Source: Colwellia sp. 1_MG-2023 (GTDB lineage Bacteria > Pseudomonadota > Gammaproteobacteria > Enterobacterales > Alteromonadaceae). Taken from it: a stretch of 64,000 nucleotides of DNA. Where the stretch lies: assembly GCF_030546755.1 (NCBI RefSeq), contig NZ_JAUOPE010000002.1:186001-250000 (forward strand). Direction: 5' to 3'. The notes beneath the pieces are model-generated. The model was not told the DNA's origin, did not search any database, and was given only the letters and a program-made list of their open reading frames with translations. How positions within the stretch are numbered: position 1 is the stretch's first letter; the number at the start of each line of letters is the position of its first letter. The position numbers were made by a program, and so were the translations under genes. Positions 27,393-35,896 of this stretch are shown here, piece after piece.

Positions 27393-28526
27393 TTATTGGC
27401 TATTAATTGTTGAAGTAAAGAAATTGAGGAAAATACTGGAAAGCCCTTGATGGGCATTGTCTTTAAATGAAATTGATAAACCTTTTTGGTTATACTCAAA
27501 ATTTGCCATATTTTCGAGGAAGCAACTCTGGCTCAACGCAATACCGCATAGTTTAGCAACTTCAACAAAAACAAAAGCATTCAGGTACCCTTCAAAAAGT
27601 ATTTGATCGACCTCTTCAATTCCTTGTGCTCTCATATCCTGTTTAAATTGCAAACAAATATCATCATAACAAGCATTCGGATCTGGCATCACTTCTGTCA
27701 CTAACACATTACTCGCTTGATTGAGACGCTGAAACAAATCATGACTAGAAATGAATGAAACAGAGGTAAAAAAAGGCGTGAAATTTTGTTGATAAGCAGA
27801 GTTAATTAATTGAGCAAATGGTTCATAAGTACCAACAAAAGCCACTGCTTGAACATTTTTAGCCTTAAGAATACTTAATGCTAAGTCAATTTCATTGGTA
27901 TTTCGACGATATCTTGTGGTAACAGTGGGTTTAAGACCTCTGTCTTTTAGCGCCATTAAATAGCCTTTTTCTACAGCAGTACCAAATTCATCAGCTTGAA
28001 TTAATAAACCAATATTCGTTATTTTTTTAGAGTCCACCAAGTAATTTATTTGCTGCTCTGTTTCTTGATAATAACTGGCGCGTAAGTGAAAAATATTACC
28101 AATAGCAGGGGTACGTAAAAATTCAGCACCTGTAAAAGGCATCAAAAAAGGCGTTTCGCTATCGCTTATTAAATTTAATATCGCGTGGGTTGTAGGAGTG
28201 CCAACATAATTAAAAAAAGCAAAAATGTCATTTCTGGCTAAAAATTTCTGCGTATTCTTTAACGTTTTGAAAGGTTCGTAACCATCATCTAAATGTTCAA
28301 TTTTAATGGTTTTACCGGCAACTCCACCTTCAAGATTGACTCGACTGAAGTATGCATTTGCACCTTGATTTAAACGGATTCCAAGTTGTGAGGTAGGACC
28401 TGAAGTGGCATTAGAAACGGCTAATTTAATAACTTGCTGATTATTAAGATTACCAACAGCATTACTGCTAACGCAAATGAATGCACAAAGAGTTAAACGC
28501 AGCAGAATAAAGTTTTTGTACAGCAT
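27393..28526 (-). CDS. Periplasmic substrate-binding protein, Leu/Ile/Val-binding (Peripla_BP_6) type
   Basis: A 377-residue exported protein with a signal peptide (about 1-24) and the two-lobe fold of branched-chain amino-acid/amide receptors: IKLAVSNATSGPTSQLGIRL, GANAYFSRVNLEGGVAG and AFFNYVGTPTTHAIL follow the family pattern closely. Four cysteines sit in the C-terminal lobe (CYDDIC, CGIALSQSC), which is unusual and suggests disulfides. No ABC permease or ATPase genes are adjacent, so it is an orphan; it may instead act as a sensor partner. The ligand cannot be deduced. Confidence 0.8.
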   Translation of the reverse strand: MLYKNFILLRLTLCAFICVSSNAVGNLNNQQVIKLAVSNATSGPTSQLGIRLNQGANAYFSRVNLEGGVAGKTIKIEHLDDGYEPFKTLKNTQKFLARNDIFAFFNYVGTPTTHAILNLISDSETPFLMPFTGAEFLRTPAIGNIFHLRASYYQETEQQINYLVDSKKITNIGLLIQADEFGTAVEKGYLMALKDRGLKPTVTTRYRRNTNEIDLALSILKAKNVQAVAFVGTYEPFAQLINSAYQQNFTPFFTSVSFISSHDLFQRLNQASNVLVTEVMPDPNACYDDICLQFKQDMRAQGIEEVDQILFEGYLNAFVFVEVAKLCGIALSQSCFLENMANFEYNQKGLSISFKDNAHQGLSSIFLNFFTSTINSQ

Positions 28527-28744
28527 GTATTGGCATCACAATCAGTTCAAAGGCATCCTTGAAAACTTAATATCCATAACAGCTAACAGCAAGCTTTTAA
28601 ACTTTTTACCGTTTGCTTATTCTTTTTAGAATAGTCAATTTTTGCAATAATTGACATTTAAAATAACAATTACCTACATATATGCAATATTTGAACGTAT
28701 CTAATGATATAGAATACATAAGCATATCAAGTGCTCAGCTAAAT

Positions 28745-29500
28745 TTAATTGAGTCGTTGACGAACAATTTCAAACAAGCAAATCCCTGTTGCAACAGAAA
28801 CATTTAAACTAGAAACACTCCCTGCCATGGGCAGTTTCACGAGTTGATCGCAATTTTCACGCGTTAACCGACGCATGCCTTTACCTTCGGCTCCCATTAC
28901 AAGCGCCATTGGTCCAGATAGTTTAACATCGTATAAGCAGGTATCGGTTTCTCCTGCAGTACCTATTATCCATACACCCATTTGTTGTAAGTGCTTCATG
29001 CTTCTAGCAAGGTTTGTTACTTGCACAAGTGGAACGGTTTCTGCCGCACCTACGGCGACTTTTCGAACGGTACCTGTCAATCGCGCAGCATTATCTTTGG
29101 GGACTATAATCGCTTGTACACCCGCGGCATCGGCATTTCGTAAACAGGCTCCTAAGTTATGCGGATCAGTTACGCCATCTAAAATCAATAAAAAAGGCGG
29201 AGTCCCTTTTTTTTCTGCACCAGCAATAATGTCATCTAAATCAGCTTCAGTGAACGTTTTCCCTTGTTGAACACGAGCAACAACACCTTGATGCTGTTCG
29301 CCGTTTGATTTATCGTCCAACACCTTTCTACTCACCATTTGAGCAGGGATACCATATTTTCGTGATAAATTGATCATTGGCATTAACCGTTCATCGTCAC
29401 GGCCTTTTAATAAAAACAATTCGATAAAACGTTCAGGTGAGCGCTTAATCAATTCGTTAACTGCATGAATACCAAATACTAATTCATCATTTTTTGCCAT
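28745..29500 (-). CDS. rlmB: 23S rRNA (guanosine-2'-O-)-methyltransferase RlmB
   Basis: A 251-residue SpoU/TrmH-class methyltransferase that modifies G2251 in the 23S P-loop. The N-terminal substrate-binding domain starts [19 protein letters not shown]. The knotted catalytic domain has motif 1 [20 protein letters not shown], motif 2 [13 protein letters not shown] and motif 3 [16 protein letters not shown]. It follows rnr in the same direction, as in most gammaproteobacteria. Confidence 0.97.
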   Translation of the reverse strand: MAKNDELVFGIHAVNELIKRSPERFIELFLLKGRDDERLMPMINLSRKYGIPAQMVSRKVLDDKSNGEQHQGVVARVQQGKTFTEADLDDIIAGAEKKGTPPFLLILDGVTDPHNLGACLRNADAAGVQAIIVPKDNAARLTGTVRKVAVGAAETVPLVQVTNLARSMKHLQQMGVWIIGTAGETDTCLYDVKLSGPMALVMGAEGKGMRRLTRENCDQLVKLPMAGSVSSLNVSVATGICLFEIVRQRLN

Positions 29501-29617
29501 GTTTTTTCTCTTACTTACTATTATATTTTAATATTTCTTATTAACGTTCTTCGTTAAATAATGACGACTACAAGCAAATTTTATTCACGCTTTAGCTATA
29601 AAAATTTAGCCAAGTCT

Positions 29618-32008
29618 TTACTTAGTGGCTTTTCGAGCATTTTTACCCGGCCGTTTTTTTCTCGCTTTACGCTTTGCAGATTTTGATTTTTCAGGTTTAT
29701 CTTTTTTCGGTTTTGCCTTTTTAGCACCACTTGCAGGTTTTGCATTGCCGCTTTTCTTGTCATTAAAACCTTTCGGTTTGCTTTTACCCGTATGTTTTCC
29801 TCTACCTTTTGGTAAAGGTTTAGCACGACTAATAACCGCATTCTCTCCTGATAATGCTAGATCAATTTTCTTTTCATCGAGATTAACCGCTGCAACTTGT
29901 ACTTCTAATACATCACCGACATGAAATTTATTGCCGGTTTTCTCGCCTGATAAACACATGCGAACATCATCAAAATGATAAAAATCACGCCCTAACGAAG
30001 TGATGTGGACTAAACCTTCAATATGTAAGTCTGCTAAACGTACAAACAAGCCAAAATTAGTAACAGTTGAGATTACCCCAGTAAAAGTATCACCAACATG
30101 ATCTTGCATAAATTCACACTTGAGCCAGTCTGAAACATCGCGAGTGGCATCATCAGCGCGCCGCTCTGTCATCGAGCAATGTTCGCCAAGTTCAATAACC
30201 GCCTCTTCTGCATAACTATAACAACCATCATTGGCTGCACTGTCTGCTTGGGTTTGCAAAATAGCTTTAATAACCCGATGAATCACTAAATCAGGATATC
30301 GTCGAATCGGAGAAGTAAAATGGCTATAAGATTCAAGTGCTAAACCAAAATGACCAATATTTTCACTTTGATATACCGCTTGGCGCATTGATCTTAGTAA
30401 CATGGTTTGGATAAGTTCTTGATCAGGACGACCTTGCACTTGCGCCAAAATGTCACTGTAATCTTGTGGCGCCGGCAAACCATCTTCATTGTCAACACGC
30501 GGCATTTGCAAACCAAGTTCAGCTAAATAACTGACAAAATTATTAAACTTGTCTTCACTCGGTTTGTCATGAACGCGAAATAAGCCAGGCATTTTATACT
30601 TCTCAACAAATTTTGCAGTCGCAACATTAGCCAAAATCATACATTCTTCGATAATTTTGTGCGCATCATTACGGACCAGTGGCTCAATCGATTCAATTTT
30701 TTTATCTGCATTAAAAATAAAACGTGACTCTTCCGTTTCAAAAGCAATAGCACCACGGCTATTTCGTGCCGTAATTAGTGTGTGGTACATGGCATTTAAA
30801 TTTTCTAAATCAGGTACTAATGCTTGATATTGGCTACGTAACGTTTCATCGCCCGTTGTTTCTGCATCCCCTAATATTGCCGCAACTTTTGTATAGGTAA
30901 AACGCGCATGAGAACGCATCACTGCAGGATAAAATTTACTTCCAGATAATTTACCGGCTTCACTAATGGTCATTTCACAAACCATACAAAGCCTATCGAC
31001 ATCAGGATTTAACGAACATAAACCATTAGAGAGTTTTTCTGGAAGCATTGGAATAACTTGGCTTGGAAAATAAACCGAGTTGCCTCGCGCCAGAGCTTCA
31101 TCATCAAGTGCGGTACCTGGGCGAACATAATAACTAACATCAGCAATCGCTACCCACAATCGCCAACCACCTGATTTTTTCGGTTGACAATAAACAGCAT
31201 CATCAAAATCACGTGCATCTTCCCCATCAATAGTCACTAAAGGAAGGTGTCGTAAATCAACACGTGGTAATTTCGCTTCGTCTTCCACTTCATCGGCAAT
31301 GGTCGCAATTTCAGCTTCAACTTCAGGTGACCATTGATAAGGTAAGTCGTGCTCTCTTAGCGCTATTTCGATTTCCATACCAGGCGCCATATGATCACCC
31401 AACACTTCAATCACTTTTCCAACAGCATTATTTCTTTTAGATGGTCGTTGAACAACGTCAACAACAACCATTTGACCATGACGCGCTCCTAACCTTTCTT
31501 TAGGATCAATTAAGATATCTTGCTTAATACGTGCATCGTCTGGCACCACAAAACAAATATTATGTTCAAGAAAAAAACGACCAACAATACCTGCTTTCCG
31601 CGGTTTTATAATATCTGTTACTTTAATTTCTTGCCGACCTTTGCGATCCGCTCTATCAACTAAAATCGCTTCAACCACATCACCATGAAAAACCCGTTGC
31701 ATTTCATGAGATGATATAAATAAGTCTTTAGGCTTTTTATCACCCGGTTTTGTATCGGGAGCAAAGAATCCGTAACCATCTCGATGGCCAATAACCGTAC
31801 CGGTAAGTAGATGATTTTTAGGGGCGATAGCATACTGTTTAAATTTATTAAAAATTAATTGCCCTGCATTTTCCATCGCACGTAATCGACGCTTCAAACC
31901 GATAATATGCTCTTCGTCTTGATATTTTAACGTTTGACAAAGTGTTTTGAAATTTGGCGGAGTTGGTAGCTTTTCGATAATTGACAAGATCAATTCACGA
32001 CTAGCCAC
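29618..32008 (-). CDS. rnr: Ribonuclease R
   Basis: A 3'-5' exoribonuclease: N-terminal winged helix (LRAMENAGQLIFNKFKQYA), cold-shock domains (GTVIGHRDGYGFFAPD), the RNB catalytic domain with metal-binding VTIDGEDARDFDDAVYC (about 259-275), an S1 domain (GVISTVTNFGLFVRLADLHI) and a very basic Lys-rich tail. The end coordinate given is the first usual start codon (GTG), but the open frame upstream encodes DPHQQREAKKYDNP, homologous to the E. coli N-terminus (EREAEKYANPIPSRE). No ATG, GTG or TTG exists between that segment and an in-frame TGA at 32072-32074, so the true start is probably an ATT codon, most likely complement of 32063-32065. Confidence 0.96.
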   Translation of the reverse strand: MASRELILSIIEKLPTPPNFKTLCQTLKYQDEEHIIGLKRRLRAMENAGQLIFNKFKQYAIAPKNHLLTGTVIGHRDGYGFFAPDTKPGDKKPKDLFISSHEMQRVFHGDVVEAILVDRADRKGRQEIKVTDIIKPRKAGIVGRFFLEHNICFVVPDDARIKQDILIDPKERLGARHGQMVVVDVVQRPSKRNNAVGKVIEVLGDHMAPGMEIEIALREHDLPYQWSPEVEAEIATIADEVEDEAKLPRVDLRHLPLVTIDGEDARDFDDAVYCQPKKSGGWRLWVAIADVSYYVRPGTALDDEALARGNSVYFPSQVIPMLPEKLSNGLCSLNPDVDRLCMVCEMTISEAGKLSGSKFYPAVMRSHARFTYTKVAAILGDAETTGDETLRSQYQALVPDLENLNAMYHTLITARNSRGAIAFETEESRFIFNADKKIESIEPLVRNDAHKIIEECMILANVATAKFVEKYKMPGLFRVHDKPSEDKFNNFVSYLAELGLQMPRVDNEDGLPAPQDYSDILAQVQGRPDQELIQTMLLRSMRQAVYQSENIGHFGLALESYSHFTSPIRRYPDLVIHRVIKAILQTQADSAANDGCYSYAEEAVIELGEHCSMTERRADDATRDVSDWLKCEFMQDHVGDTFTGVISTVTNFGLFVRLADLHIEGLVHITSLGRDFYHFDDVRMCLSGEKTGNKFHVGDVLEVQVAAVNLDEKKIDLALSGENAVISRAKPLPKGRGKHTGKSKPKGFNDKKSGNAKPASGAKKAKPKKDKPEKSKSAKRKARKKRPGKNARKATK

Positions 32009-32116
32009 AGGGTTATCGTACTTTTTTGCTTCGCGTTGTTGGTGTGGATCTTTAATAATACTAATACTTACTCAAGTGATTTGTTTATTATTATATCTTA
32101 GTTGTACCATTTGGTA

Positions 32117-32734
32117 TTAATATTTTCCTTCTTTTGCTGCATTAACCACTCGTTCAGGCATTTTTTCAGCAAGCCCTGTCAATAAATGTGTGATTTTTTT
32201 ATGTGTTTTTTTATCATCAGTCACGGAATGATGTAGTTGAGCATACAACTCAGGAAAATCTAACGGACTGCCTTCACCAGCATTATAAATTTCAGCGAGG
32301 CGAATTTGTGCCTTTAAATTATCAAGACTAGCCGCTTCTTTGAGGAAAATAATTGCCTGTCGAATATCTGGTTGCATAAACTTACCAACATGATAATACC
32401 GCCCTAACTGTTCTAACGCCTCAGGTAAACCTTGATCTGCTGATTCACGCATATAATGTAGGCCTAACGGCACATTTTTCTTTACGCAAACACCAAAGGC
32501 TAGCATATCTCCCCATAAAAATTGAAAAGCGGGTTTGTGTGAAATCACGGCTCGCGCTTCAATGTCTTGTACTAGTTGACATTCATCAACAACCATTTGA
32601 CTTAAGTGTTTGTTTTCTTTAATCAAGTCAAGCAATACGTCATCAGTATAAATTTGCACAACATTTAATTTTGCGCCGTAAACATTGGGCATATAACTAC
32701 AAAAAAATAACAATAACCCTAAAAAAATACGCAT
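32117..32734 (-). CDS. motX: Sodium-driven polar flagellar motor protein MotX
   Basis: A 205-residue exported protein with a signal peptide (MRIFLGLLLFFCSYMPNVYG) and Sel1-like repeats: CQLVQDIEARAVI, MLAFGVCVKKNVPLGLHYM, ALEQLGRYYHVGKFMQPD and LKAQIRLAEIYN, matching Vibrio MotX nearly motif for motif. MotX forms the T ring around the Na+ stator PomAB with MotY. ATG 32734, with AGGT six bases before, starts at the signal peptide; an upstream in-frame ATG at 32845 would add an implausible extension. motX beside rnr is usual in Vibrio and alteromonads. Confidence 0.9.
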   Translation of the reverse strand: MRIFLGLLLFFCSYMPNVYGAKLNVVQIYTDDVLLDLIKENKHLSQMVVDECQLVQDIEARAVISHKPAFQFLWGDMLAFGVCVKKNVPLGLHYMRESADQGLPEALEQLGRYYHVGKFMQPDIRQAIIFLKEAASLDNLKAQIRLAEIYNAGEGSPLDFPELYAQLHHSVTDDKKTHKKITHLLTGLAEKMPERVVNAAKEGKY

Positions 32735-33020
32735 AAATTTACCTATTAAAAGCCCAGAGTAAGGATGAAGCAGCAAGTTAACTTTATATCGGCCAAACTT
32801 TACAAAAATCAAAAAAACTTTGAAAAAATGTTTCAATGAAGACAAAGTCTATTATGATTAAACTGATAGGATTTAATCTCAGATTAACTGCCGTTACAAT
32901 AACAATGATTAAATAAAAGCAAAATTGATACCACATATAAAGTCGCTGAGCACAATAAATTAAGCAAGTGATAACGACAAGCTAACTTAATATGTATGGA
33001 TTTGTTTAGATGGATTTAAG

Positions 33021-34196
33021 GTGTTACCCAGAAAAATGAAGAAAGAAGTTGAAATATCAGCACTACAAGTAGGTCATTATGTTGAGAAAATTGTTAAACA
33101 AGAACAGCAATTTACTCTAACGCAAGCAGGTCACATAAAAAGTGAACTTGTCATTAAGAATATGATCGCTAAAGGGGTACTGAGTGTATTAATTGATACA
33201 AATAAAACAATAAAACATCAAAAACCTATAACAAAAAACAATAACAGTTCGCCCATAATCATGGACGTTTATAAAGCGAAAGAATTATTTAACCAGTCGA
33301 AAGCTATTCAAAAGAAAATATTTTCAGATGCGCAAACGGGTAAACCTTTAGATTTAAGTCCTGTAGAACAAATAACAGATGAAACCATTACTGAAATATT
33401 TAAAAACCCTGATGCACTAGCCTGCGTTATAAACATCAGAAATACCGATGAATATCTTTTAGAACACTCTGTTTCTGTGTCGGTATTGATGACAATTTTT
33501 GCCCGTTTCCTCAAAATAGAAAAATCTATTGTCCAGCAATTATCAATCGGTGCTTTTTTGCATGATGTTGGCAAAATAATGGTTCCTGAAGCAATTCTCA
33601 ATAAACCCGGAAAACTCACAGAAGATGAATTTGTCACCATGAAAACCCATGTAAATCACTCCATAGATATTATTGAAAACACTCCGGGAATTTCAGCACT
33701 AAGTTTAGAAGTTGCTGCTTTGCATCATGAAAAACTTGATGGGAATGGTTATCCATTTAATGTGGCAGGTAAAGATATTTCAACCTACGGAAGAATGATT
33801 TCTATCTGTGATATTTTTGACGCATTAACCGCAAATCGTTGTTATAAAAGTGGCTATAGTCATATTAAAGCATTCAATATTTTACGTAATCTGGCAGAAA
33901 GCAATCATTTAGATCAACGACTTGTTAATCTGTTTATCAAATGCATGGGAGTTTATCCGGTTGGTTCGCTTGTTGAATTAAACTCAAACAAAATTGCCAT
34001 TGTTGAACAACGAAATCTTGAAGATCCTACCAATCCGAAAGTTCGTTCATTTTATAACTCAAAACAACATAACTATGTGATGACTGAAGATATTGATTTA
34101 GCAAAAAATAACGACTTTATCGTCAAAGGGGTCAGAGCCGATGACTTTGATCTAGATATGAACAAAATCATCGAATTCCTGTTAATGGAAGGCTGA
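33021..34196 (+). CDS. HD-GYP cyclic-di-GMP phosphodiesterase with N-terminal DUF3391
   Basis: A 391-residue cytoplasmic protein: a DUF3391 domain (about 8-90, EISALQVGHYVEKI) followed by an HD-GYP domain with FLHDVGKIMVPEAILNKPG (HD pair at about 182), HVNHS, HHEKLDGNGYP (about 232-242) and DIFDALTANRCYK. All metal ligands and the GYP triplet are present, so it should hydrolyse c-di-GMP. The frame opens at GTG 33021; ATG 33036 is equally possible and neither has well-placed Shine-Dalgarno bases. Divergent from motX, and a possible local brake on c-di-GMP-driven MSHA functions. Confidence 0.92.
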   Translation: MLPRKMKKEVEISALQVGHYVEKIVKQEQQFTLTQAGHIKSELVIKNMIAKGVLSVLIDTNKTIKHQKPITKNNNSSPIIMDVYKAKELFNQSKAIQKKIFSDAQTGKPLDLSPVEQITDETITEIFKNPDALACVINIRNTDEYLLEHSVSVSVLMTIFARFLKIEKSIVQQLSIGAFLHDVGKIMVPEAILNKPGKLTEDEFVTMKTHVNHSIDIIENTPGISALSLEVAALHHEKLDGNGYPFNVAGKDISTYGRMISICDIFDALTANRCYKSGYSHIKAFNILRNLAESNHLDQRLVNLFIKCMGVYPVGSLVELNSNKIAIVEQRNLEDPTNPKVRSFYNSKQHNYVMTEDIDLAKNNDFIVKGVRADDFDLDMNKIIEFLLMEG

Positions 34197-34207
34197 TCAG
34201 AAACTAC

Positions 34208-34236
34208 AAACCCTTGTCACATTAACAAGGGATTTA
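34208..34236. terminator. Bidirectional terminator between convergent genes
   Basis: CCCTTGT (34211-34217) pairs with ACAAGGG (34225-34231), loop of seven, with A-rich and T-rich flanks so that both the HD-GYP gene (+) and the M28 peptidase gene (-) could end here. Confidence 0.7.
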
Positions 34237-34265
34237 TCAACTTTTGTAACTCAAAATAAAGCAGC

Positions 34266-35672
34266 TTATTTAAATGAGCCCGGCCATTCTGCGGCAATAT
34301 AAGTAAACACAGTCCAAACAGCCAAATTTTGACGCATATGTTCAGGGTTCACTTTATCAAATGTATCGTCAGGCGTATGGTGCAAATCAAAATAGTCACT
34401 GCCATCTTGCATTAAATTTAATGCTGGTACACCTAAAGCAGCCAATGGAATCATATCAGGACCTCCGCTTGTGTCACCTGAACGACGGCTAACGCCTAGT
34501 TTACCCATAATAGCAGCCATAGTATCAACAACATGTAATGCGTTAGCTGAAACATTTTTTGATGATTGCAGACCATATACCGGACCTGCACCAAAGTCTG
34601 ATTCTGAACCAATAACATGATTAGCTATAGTGTCATCTTCTTGTCTTGCTTTGGCATAAGCACGAGCCCCAATTAAGCCCAACTCTTCAGCTCCCCAAAG
34701 AATGACACGAATGGTTCGTCGAGGAGTAATCTTGGCGTTATTCTTAATAAAAGCGCCAGTTGCCATAGCAATAGCAACACCAGCGCCGTCATCAACAGCA
34801 CCGGTTCCTAAATCCCAACTATCTAAATGTCCGCCAATAACAACCACCTCATTCGGTAGTTCTCTACCCGTTATTTCACCGATAACATTTTTAGTAACAA
34901 TAGGGCCTAAATCTTTCGTTTGAATATTCAAACGAATTTTCGGCGTATGACCAAATTCCATCAAACGAACTAATTGATCGGCATCAGGATTAGAAAGTGC
35001 TACCGCTGGTACTGCGGTATATCCCATAGCAACATTGGTTGCTCCTGTGTGAGGATTACGATGATCGTCTGTACCTATTGAACGTATTAATAGCGCCTCA
35101 GCTCCTTTTTTAGCGGCAAGTTCATGTCCTTTACTGCGCGCAATGTTTGCAGGACCATAACCCGCACCATTTTTAAACCTTTCCATACGGTTACTAATAA
35201 AAGCTATTTTTCCTTTTAAGCTTCCATCACCCGCTTTTTCAAGTTCCGCATAATTTTTAAAGTGTACAATTTCAGCTTCTAAACCACCTTTAGGTGTAGA
35301 TTTTGAACGGCCAAGTGCCGTGATGACCATTTTTTGATAAGAAGGCACTAAAATTTCTGCCACTTCAACTTCACGTAGCCAACCATTCATTTTAACGTCT
35401 TCGGTGTATACTTTATCAAAGCCTAACGCCTTTAATTTTTGAATGCCCCATTCAATGCCGGCTTTTTCACCCGGGGTACCCGGATGTCGAGCCCCAACTT
35501 CAGTGGTTAAAGACTTTAAAATTTCATAAGCACTGTCATCATTAATGGCTTTATCGCGAAGGTTGATGGTAGCTTCCTTCGTTTCTGATGAAACAGGGAT
35601 AATGCTGTTTTTAGCAAAAATAGGTGCTGTAAATACGCAAGCAGCAATAGCTGCAAGTTTAATCAATTTCAT
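34266..35672 (-). CDS. M28 family zinc metallopeptidase (carboxypeptidase Q-like)
   Basis: A 468-residue exported peptidase: signal peptide (about 1-20), a PA-type insert (about 120-250, LKGKIAFISNRMERFKNG) and the M28 catalytic core with zinc ligands in GGHLDSWDLGTGAVDDGAG (about 282-300), the catalytic EELG (about 331), ESDFGAGP and HHTPDDTFD near the C-terminus. All ligand positions are present. It likely trims peptides in the periplasm or outside the cell. GGAG six bases before the ATG supports the start. It stands alone between convergent and unrelated neighbours. Confidence 0.9.
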   Translation of the reverse strand: MKLIKLAAIAACVFTAPIFAKNSIIPVSSETKEATINLRDKAINDDSAYEILKSLTTEVGARHPGTPGEKAGIEWGIQKLKALGFDKVYTEDVKMNGWLREVEVAEILVPSYQKMVITALGRSKSTPKGGLEAEIVHFKNYAELEKAGDGSLKGKIAFISNRMERFKNGAGYGPANIARSKGHELAAKKGAEALLIRSIGTDDHRNPHTGATNVAMGYTAVPAVALSNPDADQLVRLMEFGHTPKIRLNIQTKDLGPIVTKNVIGEITGRELPNEVVVIGGHLDSWDLGTGAVDDGAGVAIAMATGAFIKNNAKITPRRTIRVILWGAEELGLIGARAYAKARQEDDTIANHVIGSESDFGAGPVYGLQSSKNVSANALHVVDTMAAIMGKLGVSRRSGDTSGGPDMIPLAALGVPALNLMQDGSDYFDLHHTPDDTFDKVNPEHMRQNLAVWTVFTYIAAEWPGSFK

Positions 35673-35896
35673 TGAAACTCCAATTTTGAGTATTTCTATA
35701 TAAACAATTTTTTATTTTCAGCTTGAAGCTGAGTTTGTGGTCATAAGTATTCTATTTTCTCTACAAACCGACCAGTTAAATACATCGACTTCATAACTTA
35801 GTATAAATATTTAATCAAAGTGAATCTATCTAATTACATGAATTCAATGAAGCTAAAATAGCCTCAATGCTCAGTGATTACCTGCAAACAATTCAA

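Noticed and set aside
28875-29270. 131-codon plus-strand open frame opposite rlmB
   Set aside because: Antisense shadow of rlmB without start signals.
35718-35732. 15-bp palindrome TCAGCTTGAAGCTGA upstream of the M28 peptidase gene
   Set aside because: Perfect but short, with no neighbouring regulator gene and no clear promoter around it; could be chance.
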